Assembly: GCA_943371235.1 (NCBI GenBank)
Contig: CALRTZ010000033.1
Location: 1 to 32,619, forward strand
Direction: 5' to 3'
DNA length: 32,619 bases
From: CAJBVG01 sp943371235
GTDB lineage: Bacteria > Bacteroidota > Bacteroidia > Sphingobacteriales > Sphingobacteriaceae
In this document: piece by piece, positions 1 to 8,804 of the stretch
How positions within the stretch are numbered: position 1 is the first letter of the stretch
How the letters are laid out: the number at the start of each line of letters is the position of its first letter
Notes under the pieces: generated by a model
Databases searched by the model: none
Seen by the model: only the letters and a program-made list of their open reading frames with translations
What the model was told of the DNA's origin: nothing
Program-made: the position numbers and the translations under genes

Positions 1-52
1 TTGTAAGGATTTGAATTTAGGGTTTTTTTTATGCTGTTTCCAATTTCAACTC

Positions 53-937
53 TTAAATTTTAGCTAAGCCCAAACTAGATCTTCTTCTATTCATATTGAA
101 TTTTCTTTTTACAGGGTAGAATACGAGTTTACCTTCTTTGTTTTTTTGCATTTGTGTACCATAAAGTTGTTTTTTTCCTTTATCTATTAATAATCGATCG
201 AGGTACATCGCATAATATCCTTTTTCTAAATGATTGTTTTCCATTGCGAATTTTATGGTTTGATAGTACTTTTCTCTGACACTACAACTTGAATGTTGCA
301 ACATTAAAAAAGCAAAGCGACTTGCAGTATGACCTATTTCTGTGATACTTGGAAATAACATTGAATGATGATCAATAAGTTTTGTAATGTATGCAGTACA
401 TATAGAATCCTGCTTGTTTTGAATTGCCCAAAGACTATCTAATATTGATTTTTTTACACCAATTTGTTCTAAGCGTACTATTTTTTGTCGACCATTTTGA
501 TCTACGAATCCCATTTTACATATTTCGAGCGCCAATTCTGGTCTTAAGATAGAACTATTTTTCTTCTTAAATTCATCAATAACCACTTTTTCAATTGCTT
601 TCCACCTATCGTCATTTCTTAAAATTTTCAAATCTTCATCCACCAAGAAATAGATTTCTTTTAAGCCTACTTTCATAGCATACTCTAAGAAGATAAATGC
701 CGAATCAACATTTCTAATTTTAGCATAACGACAAGCTGTGTTATAGGCTAAGGTTTTACTATATCCATTTACGCTTATATATTCTAATGTGAGTTGTAAT
801 GCTTTAGGAGTGTTGCCAAAAAGATCTAATGAATCAATTTTTTCAATTCTAATTTGCGAAATTGCTGTATTAGAAATTAAACAAAATATAATAATTGATA
901 AGCATTTCAAAGATTGTTTTACTTTCAGAATTATCAT
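53..937 (-). CDS. Exported DUF6624-like protein of unknown function
   Basis: This 294-residue protein has a hydrophobic N-terminal export signal (about residues 8-27) ending near Ala-Ile-Ser-Gln. Residues 35-120 resemble a short TPR-like helical region ('YNTACRYAKIRNVDSAF', then 'DEDLKILRNDDRWKAI'), a pattern seen in Bacteroidota proteins with a 'TPR end-of-group' motif. Residues 130-270 resemble DUF6624: a conserved 'LQH' near residue 214 and a C-terminal 'DR...KG.KQLYGTQ' motif. No catalytic residues are recognisable, and I infer a periplasmic or secreted location. It is probably a single-gene unit; the next gene upstream starts beyond 1000 on the same strand. The family assignment rests on remembered motif patterns and is moderate. 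Confidence 0.7.
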   Translation of the reverse strand: MIILKVKQSLKCLSIIIFCLISNTAISQIRIEKIDSLDLFGNTPKALQLTLEYISVNGYSKTLAYNTACRYAKIRNVDSAFIFLEYAMKVGLKEIYFLVDEDLKILRNDDRWKAIEKVVIDEFKKKNSSILRPELALEICKMGFVDQNGRQKIVRLEQIGVKKSILDSLWAIQNKQDSICTAYITKLIDHHSMLFPSITEIGHTASRFAFLMLQHSSCSVREKYYQTIKFAMENNHLEKGYYAMYLDRLLIDKGKKQLYGTQMQKNKEGKLVFYPVKRKFNMNRRRSSLGLAKI

Positions 938-1000
938 ATATTATTGAACAAGTTTGTCTACTAAAATTATTAGGCATAAGCAAAAAAGACCGCCTGTAGT

Positions 1001-1579
1001 TTAGTTGATGTTAGCAGTATGGTTTTGTGTAATTCTTTCTTTCAATAATTCACTTGCAGCAATTTTTGCTTCCTTATTAAATCTCTTATCATTTAACAAT
1101 TCATCAAGTTCTTCGTTTGTTTTATTAATATATTTTAATTTAAACTCTTGTATTTTTTCAAGATCAGGAGCAGCTAATTCTTCTGGTACTTTCTCTCCAA
1201 ATAATTTTAGTTGAACATATTTGTAATTAACAATTAAATAATAAATACCAATTAAAAATATTGATGGTTCAAATGAAATGAAAATGAAAATAAAATTGAA
1301 GCTGTACGTATTAGCATGATAATTTGATATACCCAACAACCCTATAATAATTGTTAAAATAACAACGATTTTAAAATGATTTCTATATTTAAAATATACG
1401 ATTAAATCTGCAATCAAAATAACAAAAGCGATGTAATTAGAAACACTAAAAATTCTATTATATATAACTCCATTTTGTACGTGCTTTAAAAATAATACTT
1501 GATAAATTGTCCAAATAGAGCATAGTAATAAGAATAAAATTGGTATAAAATTCTTATGTTTTAATAAATTTTCTTTCAT
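1001..1579 (-). CDS. Four-helix inner-membrane protein, unknown function
   Basis: A 192-residue protein with about four hydrophobic segments (near residues 12-30, 46-64, 70-88 and 95-115). A hydrophilic, charged and probably helical C-terminal tail follows (about 125-192), rich in Glu, Lys and Leu, including 'NKTNEELDELLNDKRFNKEA'. The tail is likely cytoplasmic and could be a protein-interaction segment. No known family is recognised. It has its own upstream gap of about 130 bases, so it may be a single-gene unit. Base composition is very AT-rich, like its left neighbour. Confidence 0.7.
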   Translation of the reverse strand: MKENLLKHKNFIPILFLLLCSIWTIYQVLFLKHVQNGVIYNRIFSVSNYIAFVILIADLIVYFKYRNHFKIVVILTIIIGLLGISNYHANTYSFNFIFIFISFEPSIFLIGIYYLIVNYKYVQLKLFGEKVPEELAAPDLEKIQEFKLKYINKTNEELDELLNDKRFNKEAKIAASELLKERITQNHTANIN

Positions 1580-1713
1580 TGTAATTGCTTTGTTTTGTAT
1601 TACTGCTAAGGTTTTGTCTTTAGTTTGTAATATAATGAAAATACAATAAATTAAGAATAAGGTAAGTAATGAACTATAACGTTATGTAGCGTAGAGTCCT
1701 AAAAGCTGCAATT

Positions 1714-2385
1714 TTACAAGGCTGACCTTTCTTCTTTAAATTCATCTAGCTGCTCTAGTAGTTCCATAGATTTCATTAATGGTCGCCATTCTTTACCAGT
1801 AAAAATAAGTTGAAACCATTTCTTATTTCTGTTTTCATATTTTATGTTGAAAAATAACCAAATAGCAATTACAGTAAATGAAAATGTAAATAACAGTATT
1901 ATTAACCATTGTAAAAACCCAAAATCGGTTAACATCCTTTCGTTCCACCAAAAAGTAGTCCAAACAGGAAGCTGAAGAATAAGAATACGAGTTACCCAAA
2001 GAGTTGTCATTTTTAAGTTTAACAATTTAACTTGTGTTTTTATAATCGGTTCGGTTATATCCACTTTATAAATTGTGATTAACTGATAGAGATACACTAA
2101 CCATGCAATTGCAGTTAAACCGACCTGAATTGAAGCTGAATAAAGAAAAAATTTATTTGCTTCGGAATATGAGTTTAGAAAAATTGAACTCAAAAAAAGG
2201 ATACCAATACCTACCCATAAAAAACCAGCCAATACACTAAATATCTTAATTGGTTTCATTGAACCTATTATAGTATGAACCTTAACTAGGGTTATATCAT
2301 TCGTATTATTCTTGTTTATATTAATGTTCAGTTCCAATTTATCATTGGTAGCATGCCAAAGTTTTTTTAATTCTAATTCGTTCAT
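1714..2385 (-). CDS. Membrane protein paired with ECF sigma factor, probable anti-sigma factor
   Basis: A 223-residue protein with a short hydrophilic N-terminus (about 45 residues, beginning 'MNELELKKLWHATNDKLEL') followed by four hydrophobic segments near 50-70, 80-103, 130-150 and 155-178. It begins 4 bases after the sigma factor stop codon, so the two are translationally linked. In Bacteroidota, small proteins starting with an acidic 'EL..LW....KLE' helix and followed by membrane helices are often encoded directly after an ECF sigma gene. There the N-terminal helix is thought to hold the sigma factor at the membrane. The classical zinc-binding anti-sigma motif (HxxxCxxC) is absent. The anti-sigma role is inferred mainly from position. 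Confidence 0.75.
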   Translation of the reverse strand: MNELELKKLWHATNDKLELNININKNNTNDITLVKVHTIIGSMKPIKIFSVLAGFLWVGIGILFLSSIFLNSYSEANKFFLYSASIQVGLTAIAWLVYLYQLITIYKVDITEPIIKTQVKLLNLKMTTLWVTRILILQLPVWTTFWWNERMLTDFGFLQWLIILLFTFSFTVIAIWLFFNIKYENRNKKWFQLIFTGKEWRPLMKSMELLEQLDEFKEERSAL

Positions 2386-2389
2386 TTCT

Positions 2390-2899
2390 TTATGCTTTTA
2401 ATTGTGAAAATCGTGTCTTTAATTTGTCTTTTATTCGTCCTATTTTAGTTCCTACATTGCTTACAGATATACCTACTATCTCAGAAATTTCTGTATGGCT
2501 TTTGTCTTCTAAATAGAGTATCATCAATGCTTTATCAATCTCCTTTAATTCGTTAATAAATTGTTCTAGCAATTTTAACTGTAGCTCATTATCCGATGTA
2601 TCCTCCATTGGAACTTCTACTATTTGCTCAGTAAGCTCCGTATATTTTTTTGCTCTTGTGGAGCTTTTGCGATAAAATGAGATGGCAACATTTAATGAAA
2701 TACGATACAACCAAGTTGAAATTTTAAACTGTGTATTGTATTTATGTATCGACTGCCAAATCTGAATCATCATTTCTTGAATAAGATCCTGTCGGTCTTC
2801 CGGATCTGGGCAGTATGCACGTGCAACTTTAAACAGAATGCCTTTATGCTGCTCCATTAAATCATCAAATATTTTTTTCTGCCTTTCTATTTTAAACAT
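2390..2899 (-). CDS. ECF-family RNA polymerase sigma factor
   Basis: A 169-residue sigma-70 family protein with only regions 2 and 4, as in ECF sigma factors. Region 2 spans about residues 15-85 and includes 'DRQDLIQEMMIQIWQSI' (core binding) and 'STWLYRISLNVAISFYRK' (minus-10 recognition). Region 4 (about 110-165) has a helix-turn-helix around 'HTEISEIVGISVSNVGTKIGR' for minus-35 contact. It lies between an outer-membrane barrel gene (4 bases upstream) and a membrane protein gene (4 bases downstream), so the three are almost surely one operon. Its target promoters are unknown; autoregulation of this operon is plausible. Confidence 0.93.
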   Translation of the reverse strand: MFKIERQKKIFDDLMEQHKGILFKVARAYCPDPEDRQDLIQEMMIQIWQSIHKYNTQFKISTWLYRISLNVAISFYRKSSTRAKKYTELTEQIVEVPMEDTSDNELQLKLLEQFINELKEIDKALMILYLEDKSHTEISEIVGISVSNVGTKIGRIKDKLKTRFSQLKA

Positions 2900-2903
2900 T
2901 TCT

Positions 2904-3629
2904 TTAATTCGATTTATTAATAAATAGTCCCATTCCTAACATAATTGAATAACTATGTGTAGGTGTATTATTGTCGGTATTAAAAACCGAACTTAAATTA
3001 TATTGTGAGCTAACAGAAAAAGATGTTCCCAACAAAGGGTTAAGTTGAATTTTACGAGAAGAAAATTTTAAATAGGTGCCAAATTGAAATGGATTTAGTT
3101 GTGGTAGATTATTTTCAGAAAAAACAGCGTATTCTTCAGAATTATTCTTTAAAGAATATCGAGATTCTTTGTAAATTAAATAGCCAAATTTAAGCCCAGC
3201 CTCGTACTCAAAACACCTGTGATTTTTATTGTATTGACTGGCATAAGCAAGGCCTAAAGGAATTTCAATAAACATCTTTTGAAAATAACTATATCGGTAA
3301 TTATTACTGAAATTTTGGAACTCCGTTTTGTTACCATTATTGACTAGCATTTTATTTAAACCGAAATTTTGTGACGCTATACCAAAACCAGGTCTAAAGA
3401 TGAATGAATTTAGTTGAAAATCAACATAAGTATAAAAGTTGGCACTTAGGGAGTTTACATTCTGTAAAGGGTAGTTTTTTGATAAGTTAGCATTCGTTAG
3501 AAAATTAGACCCTAACTGAAACTCCCAGCTCATAGGATATTTAACCTTATTAGTTTGATTTTGAGCTAAACAAGCACTACTTCCCAAATGTAGAAATGTT
3601 AGAAATGCATATATTTTAAAATTCTTCAT
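2904..3629 (-). CDS. Outer-membrane beta-barrel protein upstream of sigma factor
   Basis: A 241-residue protein with a Sec signal (about residues 1-22, ending 'SSACLAQ') followed by alternating amphipathic strands rich in Tyr, Phe, Asn and Ser. This matches small 8-10 strand outer-membrane barrels of the PorT/OmpW-like type in Bacteroidota. Strand-like stretches include 'FIFRPGFGIASQNFGL', 'FIEIPLGLAYASQYN' and 'YSIMLGMGLFINKSN' at the end. It is the first gene of the operon with the ECF sigma factor and its membrane partner. An envelope-stress or surface-sensing role is possible but inferred from position only. Confidence 0.75.
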   Translation of the reverse strand: MKNFKIYAFLTFLHLGSSACLAQNQTNKVKYPMSWEFQLGSNFLTNANLSKNYPLQNVNSLSANFYTYVDFQLNSFIFRPGFGIASQNFGLNKMLVNNGNKTEFQNFSNNYRYSYFQKMFIEIPLGLAYASQYNKNHRCFEYEAGLKFGYLIYKESRYSLKNNSEEYAVFSENNLPQLNPFQFGTYLKFSSRKIQLNPLLGTSFSVSSQYNLSSVFNTDNNTPTHSYSIMLGMGLFINKSN

Positions 3630-3818
3630 ATTACAGTTTTTATATTGAAACTTGATTTAACAATTATTCGCAAGTCACTATAAAAAATCACAGCTGTTAG
3701 AAATATTTTAAAAATTTAATGGTCGAATGGTACTGTATACCCTTTTAAAGATTCGTTCACATGCAATCTCATGTAAAAGGTACAAAATTTGGTACATACG
3801 CCCAAGTAGTTGTTTTCT

Positions 3819-4034
3819 TTATTTTTTTGTAAAATTCCATGCAAGACCAATTCTAGTTCTTAGGTTACCACCATTCATCTGTCGGTTAACATACGGAGAT
3901 ATTTCAAACACGACTTGAAGATTATTGAGTTTTTCGAATGGATTTGCCCGCATCCCGAAATCAACGAAGTATCCGTTAGTAATTGGTAAGTTAGCGAATG
4001 AGTTTACTGGATTTATACTAATACTTTGTGAGAT
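3819..4034 (-). pseudogene. C-terminal fragment of an outer-membrane beta-barrel gene
   Basis: The minus strand here has an open frame of about 70 codons with no start codon, preceded in frame by a TAA at 4035-4037. It translates to a barrel-like ending including 'FVDFGMRANPFEKLNNLQV' and 'GGNLRTRIGLAWNFTKK', then a stop at 3819-3821. The alternating strands, the glycine turn and the aromatic near the C-terminus fit the last three or four strands of an outer-membrane protein. The start and most of the gene are missing, so I read it as a decayed remnant. The rest of the 445-base gap between 3629 and 4075 shows no other gene. Confidence 0.6.
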
Positions 4035-4074
4035 TTAATCCGCCATTTTGACAAACTGCAGTTATAGCCAGTTT

Positions 4075-5370
4075 TTATTGTCTTATCTTATTTAATTCAG
4101 TTTCCAATAATGTTTTTGTATTCTGTTCTGTAGTGGATAGAATACCATTCAGTAAATTATTATTTTCATAAGGGTCATTTACCAAATTATACATTTCATT
4201 ACCAGCGTTTTTAATTAATAATTTGTATGTGCCATTACTAATTGTCCATAACTCATCAGTTCCGTCTTTTAGTTCTGAATATTGATAATTCCGAATAACG
4301 TTTGATTGAGAAAATAAAGATTTAAAACTTTTACTATCGTGATACTCATTTACATTTACACCAGCAATTTGGGCAATTGTTGCAAAGAGGTCAGTTCCTG
4401 ACAATAACTGATTGTCTGCTCCAGTTCTTGAAACTCCTTTACCTGAAACAAATAAAGGCGTGTTTATACCGCCTTGATATAAGGTGTTTTTTACTTTTGT
4501 ACTTGAATATGGGCTTTGAGCAACAAGATTTGTAGTACCATTATCTCCCAAAAAAATAATAATTGTATTTTCTTTTTCATCAGAAGGAATGCTTGCTAAA
4601 AAACGTCCAATTTGATAATCCATCGCTTCTATGGAAGCCATAAAATAAGGAGTTGCATCCATACCGTTAGTATATGCAGGCAAGTTTCCTTGACTGTGCA
4701 TATTGCTTGGCGGAACGTGAAATGGTGTATGTGGAGCATTGTAAGCTAACCAAAGAAACCAAGGTTTACTTTGGGTGTTTACCCAATTAATGGCTAAATC
4801 TGTAAATTTTTCTGTTATGTATGTTGATTGCTGACTGGTTGCACCATCTTCTGTAAGTTGCCATTGATAATAGTCATCTACTGCACCACGAACTAATCCA
4901 GCGTAATAATCAATACCAAAACTTTCAGGGTTGAAGCCAGTACTATTTCCAGATAAATGCCATTTACCAACTACTGCTGTTGCATATTTATTACCTGTAT
5001 TGTTATTTATATATTTTTGAAGCACGGTTTCGGAAGAATTTAATACATCACCAACTCCTTTTACACCTGTACGATAGCCATATTTGCCAGTAATAATAGA
5101 AGATCTGGTAGGCGTACAGGTAGGATTAGCCCAAAAATTAGTAAATAGTAAACCATTATTTCTAATGGCATCAATATTGGGCGTGTTTGGTTTTATACTA
5201 CCTTCTTGATAGCCTTTTATGGCATCTTTTCCTAAATCATCTGCGATAATCAAAAGAATATTTGGTGAACTTGTAGTAGGTGAAATTACATTTCCTTCGT
5301 TATCTTTTGAACAGGAAAAGATGAAGAAAGCAAGAATTGAAAATGCGAATACATATTTTAATTTAGACAT
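4075..5370 (-). CDS. Type I (formylglycine) sulfatase lipoprotein
   Basis: A 431-residue S1-type sulfatase. The N-terminus is a lipoprotein signal with lipobox Cys20 ('FIFSC'). The metal-binding pair Asp44-Asp45 lies in 'LLIIADDLG'. The catalytic motif is 'CTPTR' at residues 85-89, where Cys85 would be converted to formylglycine by a maturase encoded elsewhere. 'GKWHLSG' (near 136) and 'LGDNGTTN' (near 275) supply further active-site and metal residues. It would hydrolyse sulfate esters, perhaps from sulfated glycans, in the periplasm or at the cell surface. It follows the YHYH lipoprotein gene by 21 bases and is likely co-transcribed. At about 430 residues it is a compact member of the family. 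The substrate cannot be read from the sequence. Confidence 0.92.
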   Translation of the reverse strand: MSKLKYVFAFSILAFFIFSCSKDNEGNVISPTTSSPNILLIIADDLGKDAIKGYQEGSIKPNTPNIDAIRNNGLLFTNFWANPTCTPTRSSIITGKYGYRTGVKGVGDVLNSSETVLQKYINNNTGNKYATAVVGKWHLSGNSTGFNPESFGIDYYAGLVRGAVDDYYQWQLTEDGATSQQSTYITEKFTDLAINWVNTQSKPWFLWLAYNAPHTPFHVPPSNMHSQGNLPAYTNGMDATPYFMASIEAMDYQIGRFLASIPSDEKENTIIIFLGDNGTTNLVAQSPYSSTKVKNTLYQGGINTPLFVSGKGVSRTGADNQLLSGTDLFATIAQIAGVNVNEYHDSKSFKSLFSQSNVIRNYQYSELKDGTDELWTISNGTYKLLIKNAGNEMYNLVNDPYENNNLLNGILSTTEQNTKTLLETELNKIRQ

Positions 5371-5391
5371 ATACTTTTTGTAAAATAATTA

Positions 5392-6330
5392 CTATTGAGG
5401 CGTTCCTTTGTAAGCACCAATATTATAAGGAAAATCATAAGTCCAATGATAATGGTAAATATTAACCATTTGTCCATCCCACATTACAGGATGTTTATGC
5501 CCATGACATTCGTCTAAATCTGCGGATTTTAATAACTCTCCGTTTTCTCCATAAGGACCATAAATACCAAAACCGTCTAACATATATCCCATTAAAGCTG
5601 AATGCCCAGAAGTATGAACATGTATATGGTCTTGTAAATCTTTTGACGGATAATGATAATGGTATCTTTCTGTGCCATCTGTATGTCCTCCAAATCTGTC
5701 TAACATTTCGTGTGCAGCCGCATCTGTGCCTAGGGTTGAAGCACCATGGTAAATTGCACTACCAGTTAAGGAATAACCAGCTGGACCAAATCCTACACAA
5801 GATTTTGTTGCAGCTTCTTGCGGTAATGCAGGAATTGTAAAACTTAAAGGTTGAGGTGAAATAATATTCGGATTACCATCATATTGGTGTGCAATAGTTC
5901 CAGGTTGTATTGGGAAAATTCCAGTTGGGTGGTTTGGTAAACCATTACCTGATAACACTCTATTACCATTACCATCTAATGTGATATTAAATTCAGAAGT
6001 CCAAATTACATTTCCTGCAACTTGTGGTTTTCTTGTATAATCCCAAGTTCCATCAGGATTTGTCCAGTCCGCTGCATTATTTGCACCAGCACCATCTGGT
6101 GGCAGTCCGCATAACCATAAAGAAAGAAAATCAGGGTTTGAATTTCCTTGGTTTCTAATTAATATTTTGTAAGATGCTGTGCCACCAAAAGGCAATTTGG
6201 TTAAGTCTGGTGACTCAGGTGTAGGTGTAACAATTTTTTCTTCTTCGGATTTACTGCAGCTAGAAAATGTAAACATTGAAACTGTAAGAATGAAGAAAGT
6301 TGTTTGGGCTAATTTTTTAATATGAATCAT
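5392..6330 (-). CDS. YHYH-domain lipoprotein
   Basis: A 312-residue protein with a lipoprotein signal ('TFSSCSKSEEE', Cys24) followed by a YHYH domain. This domain is defined by histidine- and tyrosine-rich motifs, seen here as 'RYHYHYPSKD', 'DHIHVHTSGHSALMGYMLDG', 'DECHGHKHP' and 'NIYHYHWTYDFPYNIG'. The clustered histidines suggest metal binding, but the function of the family is not known to me. It is the upstream gene of a pair with the sulfatase, which begins 21 bases after its stop. Both are predicted lipoproteins, so they may work together at the cell envelope. Confidence 0.85.
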   Translation of the reverse strand: MIHIKKLAQTTFFILTVSMFTFSSCSKSEEEKIVTPTPESPDLTKLPFGGTASYKILIRNQGNSNPDFLSLWLCGLPPDGAGANNAADWTNPDGTWDYTRKPQVAGNVIWTSEFNITLDGNGNRVLSGNGLPNHPTGIFPIQPGTIAHQYDGNPNIISPQPLSFTIPALPQEAATKSCVGFGPAGYSLTGSAIYHGASTLGTDAAAHEMLDRFGGHTDGTERYHYHYPSKDLQDHIHVHTSGHSALMGYMLDGFGIYGPYGENGELLKSADLDECHGHKHPVMWDGQMVNIYHYHWTYDFPYNIGAYKGTPQ

Positions 6331-6421
6331 AAATTAGTATTTATTGGATAATACTTATTTGATTATTTGTTTTGAAAAAGGTTTAATTGGAATAATCTAT
6401 TTTGTAAAATTGGCTATTATG

Positions 6422-6547
6422 GTTAGCGGCTTTTCGTTCGGGCGGGCTTTTTAGTACAAAAGTTTATTCGGAGAACTGAACTTTCGGCCACCACAAAACG
6501 GTCAAGCGGAGACAAAACCCCGCCTATTGCCAATGTGCTGTTAGCGG
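6422..6547. repeat. Intergenic element bounded by GTTAGCGG direct repeats
   Basis: The octamer GTTAGCGG occurs in the same orientation at 6422-6429 and 6540-6547, bounding a GC-richer stretch inside an AT-rich gap. Within it GGCGGG (6441-6446) and CCCGCC (6519-6524) can pair. The same octamer recurs at 32487-32494. The element has no open reading frame of note. It resembles spacer elements I recall between isolated genes in Bacteroidota genomes, but the core does not fit the integron attC consensus (GTTRRRY). It fills most of the 227-base gap between the cyclase and YHYH genes. Confidence 0.45.
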
Positions 6548-6557
6548 ATTTACTCTT

Positions 6558-8504
6558 TCAAATTCTTCCTTCCACAAAATACATATCGATCTCGCCTTTT
6601 CCTTTGGCAGTAATTTTTCCACGATGCATGCAAGTGAATTTATCTTTCACTAATTCATAAGTACTTCCACTAACGTTTACTTTTCCTACTTCGCCACTTG
6701 ATTCCATGCGACTTGCAGTATTAACGGTGTCTCCCCAAATATCGTAAGCAAACTTTTTAATGCCAACAATACCTGCTACTACTGCACCAGTATGCACCCC
6801 TATCCTAATTTCGAAGAACATTTGCCCCGCCGCTTCTTTTTCGACTTTATGGCGATGCATAAAATCCTGTATTTCCAATGCTGCTTTTACAACATCCTCG
6901 GCATGTGTTTTATTAGGTGTGGGAAGACCGCCTGCAGCCATATAGGCGTCACCAATTGTTTTTATTTTTTCAACGCCATACTTTTGCATAATATGGTCAA
7001 AAGCCGAAAAGCAAGTATTTATTTCGCCAACCAATTCTTTTGGTGTAAGCTTTTCAGACAATTGTGTGAAGCCCTTGAAGTCGGTAAATAAAACGGTTAC
7101 TTCATTGATTAATTTGGCTTCGGCACTGCCTTTAGCTTTTAGCTCTTCAGCAACCTCTTGGGGAAGAATGTTTAGTAACAATTCTTCACTGCGTGCTTTC
7201 TCTTTTTCGACATTTTTCTTTTCTCTTTTTACCTTATTGCGCTGACGGTAAACTACTACAGAAAATAACAATACAATGGAAAATCCGCCAATAAACATAT
7301 TTCGTATACCTTTCTGTTTTTCAACTTCTATTTGTTGGATTTTTTTATCCTTTACGAGTAATGAAATTTCATTTTCTTTCTTTTCCAAATCGAAGTTAAA
7401 TAAGAGTCGATTCATTTTATTATCAGATTCCTGATTATAGACGCTATCTTTTGCGTTTTGAAGTATGGTTTGATTCTCAAAAGCTTTTTTAAAGTCTCCT
7501 TTTAAAGAATATATTTTAACCAAGCCAGAAGTAGATATTACCAACTCACTATTTGCTTGTGACGCTATGGATAAGGCTTTTCCTTTCTCAAAATATCTTG
7601 ATGCTTTTTGCCAATCGGATTTTTCTAAATATAAATTAGCCATATCATTTACAGTTCTTGCAAGCTCAAAATTATCTTCTGACATTAATGCCAAACTATA
7701 TGCCGAATCATAGTAAAATAAAGCTTCTTCTATATTGGAAGTTTTTGATTTAAGTGCACCCATCGTTCTAAGAGCATTCGCATAGTAGTTGGTTGAAGGC
7801 AAATACTTTAATGATTTCGTTAAGTTATCTGTTGCTTTTTTATAATCTTCTTTTCCATTGTAACATTCTCCAAGATTTAAATAGGCTACTCCAATGCCCT
7901 CTTCATTTTTGATGAGTTTAAACAATGGCAATGCTTTTTCAAAGGCTTCTATTGCTAAATCATAATCATGTTTTTCCATGTGAACTGCTCCTATATTCTG
8001 CCATACACTTGCTATACGTAAAGTGTCTTTTTTCATTTCGGCAATTTTAAGTGCTTGTAAATAGAGTTCAATTGCTTTGGTATATTCACTTTGATTAAAA
8101 TATATGGCGCCCATGTTGCTAAGAATATTAGCCACCCCTTTTAACTGACCAATTTCAGTAAATGCTACTTTGGCTTCTTCCCAAAACATAATCGCCTCAG
8201 CATAATTTCCTATAAAATAATATCCAACTCCAATACCATTCAGCGATTTTGCAATACCAGAATTGTATTTAATTTTTTTAGACAACGCAAGTGCCTGCTT
8301 GTCTATTTTAATTGCTCTTTGTACATCTTCCCCTCTTAAGTTAGCCGATAATTTTAACAAAAGACGTACTTTGTTGGAATCTTCTTTGCATTTAGAGAGT
8401 TCTCGGTTTAAAGAGTCAATCTTCGTCTGCCCTTGTATTTGGGAGTAAGAATCAAAGCAGCTTAAATACAAAAGCAGTAAGGCACTAAGTATTATTTTTT
8501 GCAT
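6558..8504 (-). CDS. Membrane class III adenylate cyclase with TPR sensor domain
   Basis: A 648-residue protein with a signal peptide (about 1-22), seven or eight tetratricopeptide repeats (about 60-350, periplasmic), a coiled-coil stretch (about 365-400), one transmembrane helix (403-419) and a class III cyclase domain (about 460-648) in the cytoplasm. Catalytic residues are visible: metal-binding Asp475 ('FTDFKGFT') and Asp519 ('KTIGDAYM'), purine-specifying Lys515 and Asp588 ('YDIWGD'), and transition-state Asn595 and Arg599 ('NTASRM'). The Lys/Asp pair is the one found in ATP-using cyclases, so cAMP is the predicted product. It is likely monocistronic, with wide gaps on both sides. The signal sensed by the TPR region is unknown. 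Confidence 0.92.
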   Translation of the reverse strand: MQKIILSALLLLYLSCFDSYSQIQGQTKIDSLNRELSKCKEDSNKVRLLLKLSANLRGEDVQRAIKIDKQALALSKKIKYNSGIAKSLNGIGVGYYFIGNYAEAIMFWEEAKVAFTEIGQLKGVANILSNMGAIYFNQSEYTKAIELYLQALKIAEMKKDTLRIASVWQNIGAVHMEKHDYDLAIEAFEKALPLFKLIKNEEGIGVAYLNLGECYNGKEDYKKATDNLTKSLKYLPSTNYYANALRTMGALKSKTSNIEEALFYYDSAYSLALMSEDNFELARTVNDMANLYLEKSDWQKASRYFEKGKALSIASQANSELVISTSGLVKIYSLKGDFKKAFENQTILQNAKDSVYNQESDNKMNRLLFNFDLEKKENEISLLVKDKKIQQIEVEKQKGIRNMFIGGFSIVLLFSVVVYRQRNKVKREKKNVEKEKARSEELLLNILPQEVAEELKAKGSAEAKLINEVTVLFTDFKGFTQLSEKLTPKELVGEINTCFSAFDHIMQKYGVEKIKTIGDAYMAAGGLPTPNKTHAEDVVKAALEIQDFMHRHKVEKEAAGQMFFEIRIGVHTGAVVAGIVGIKKFAYDIWGDTVNTASRMESSGEVGKVNVSGSTYELVKDKFTCMHRGKITAKGKGEIDMYFVEGRI

Positions 8505-8804
8505 ATTTTATTGGATATTAAATTTCAAATTGATGAATGTTTATATTTCTTTTAAAATAGATAAAAAAGTATCAATTTCAGTTTGTTTCTTGCTTTTTTT
8601 TGAGGTTCCGATGTCGCCTCTGCATATTCGCTAAGGGTTTTGGGCTTGGCGTTCGGGCAGATTAGATCCCGAATATGTTCCTCAAATCCATTCTTCAAGA
8701 TACAAAAATTTTCATAATTCATCAAATAGCTTTGATCGTAACTCTTCTATCTTCTAATAAAAAGATGAAAAACAATCTCGGAAATATTATATTATAAAAT
8801 TAAT

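Noticed and set aside
3727..3918. Plus-strand open frame of 63 codons in the gap after the sigma operon
   Set aside because: It overlaps the barrel remnant on the other strand, which has far better protein character.
6422..6547. Integron attC site
   Set aside because: The core GTTAGCGG does not fit GTTRRRY, no matching RYYYAAC partner is found, and no integrase is in the window.
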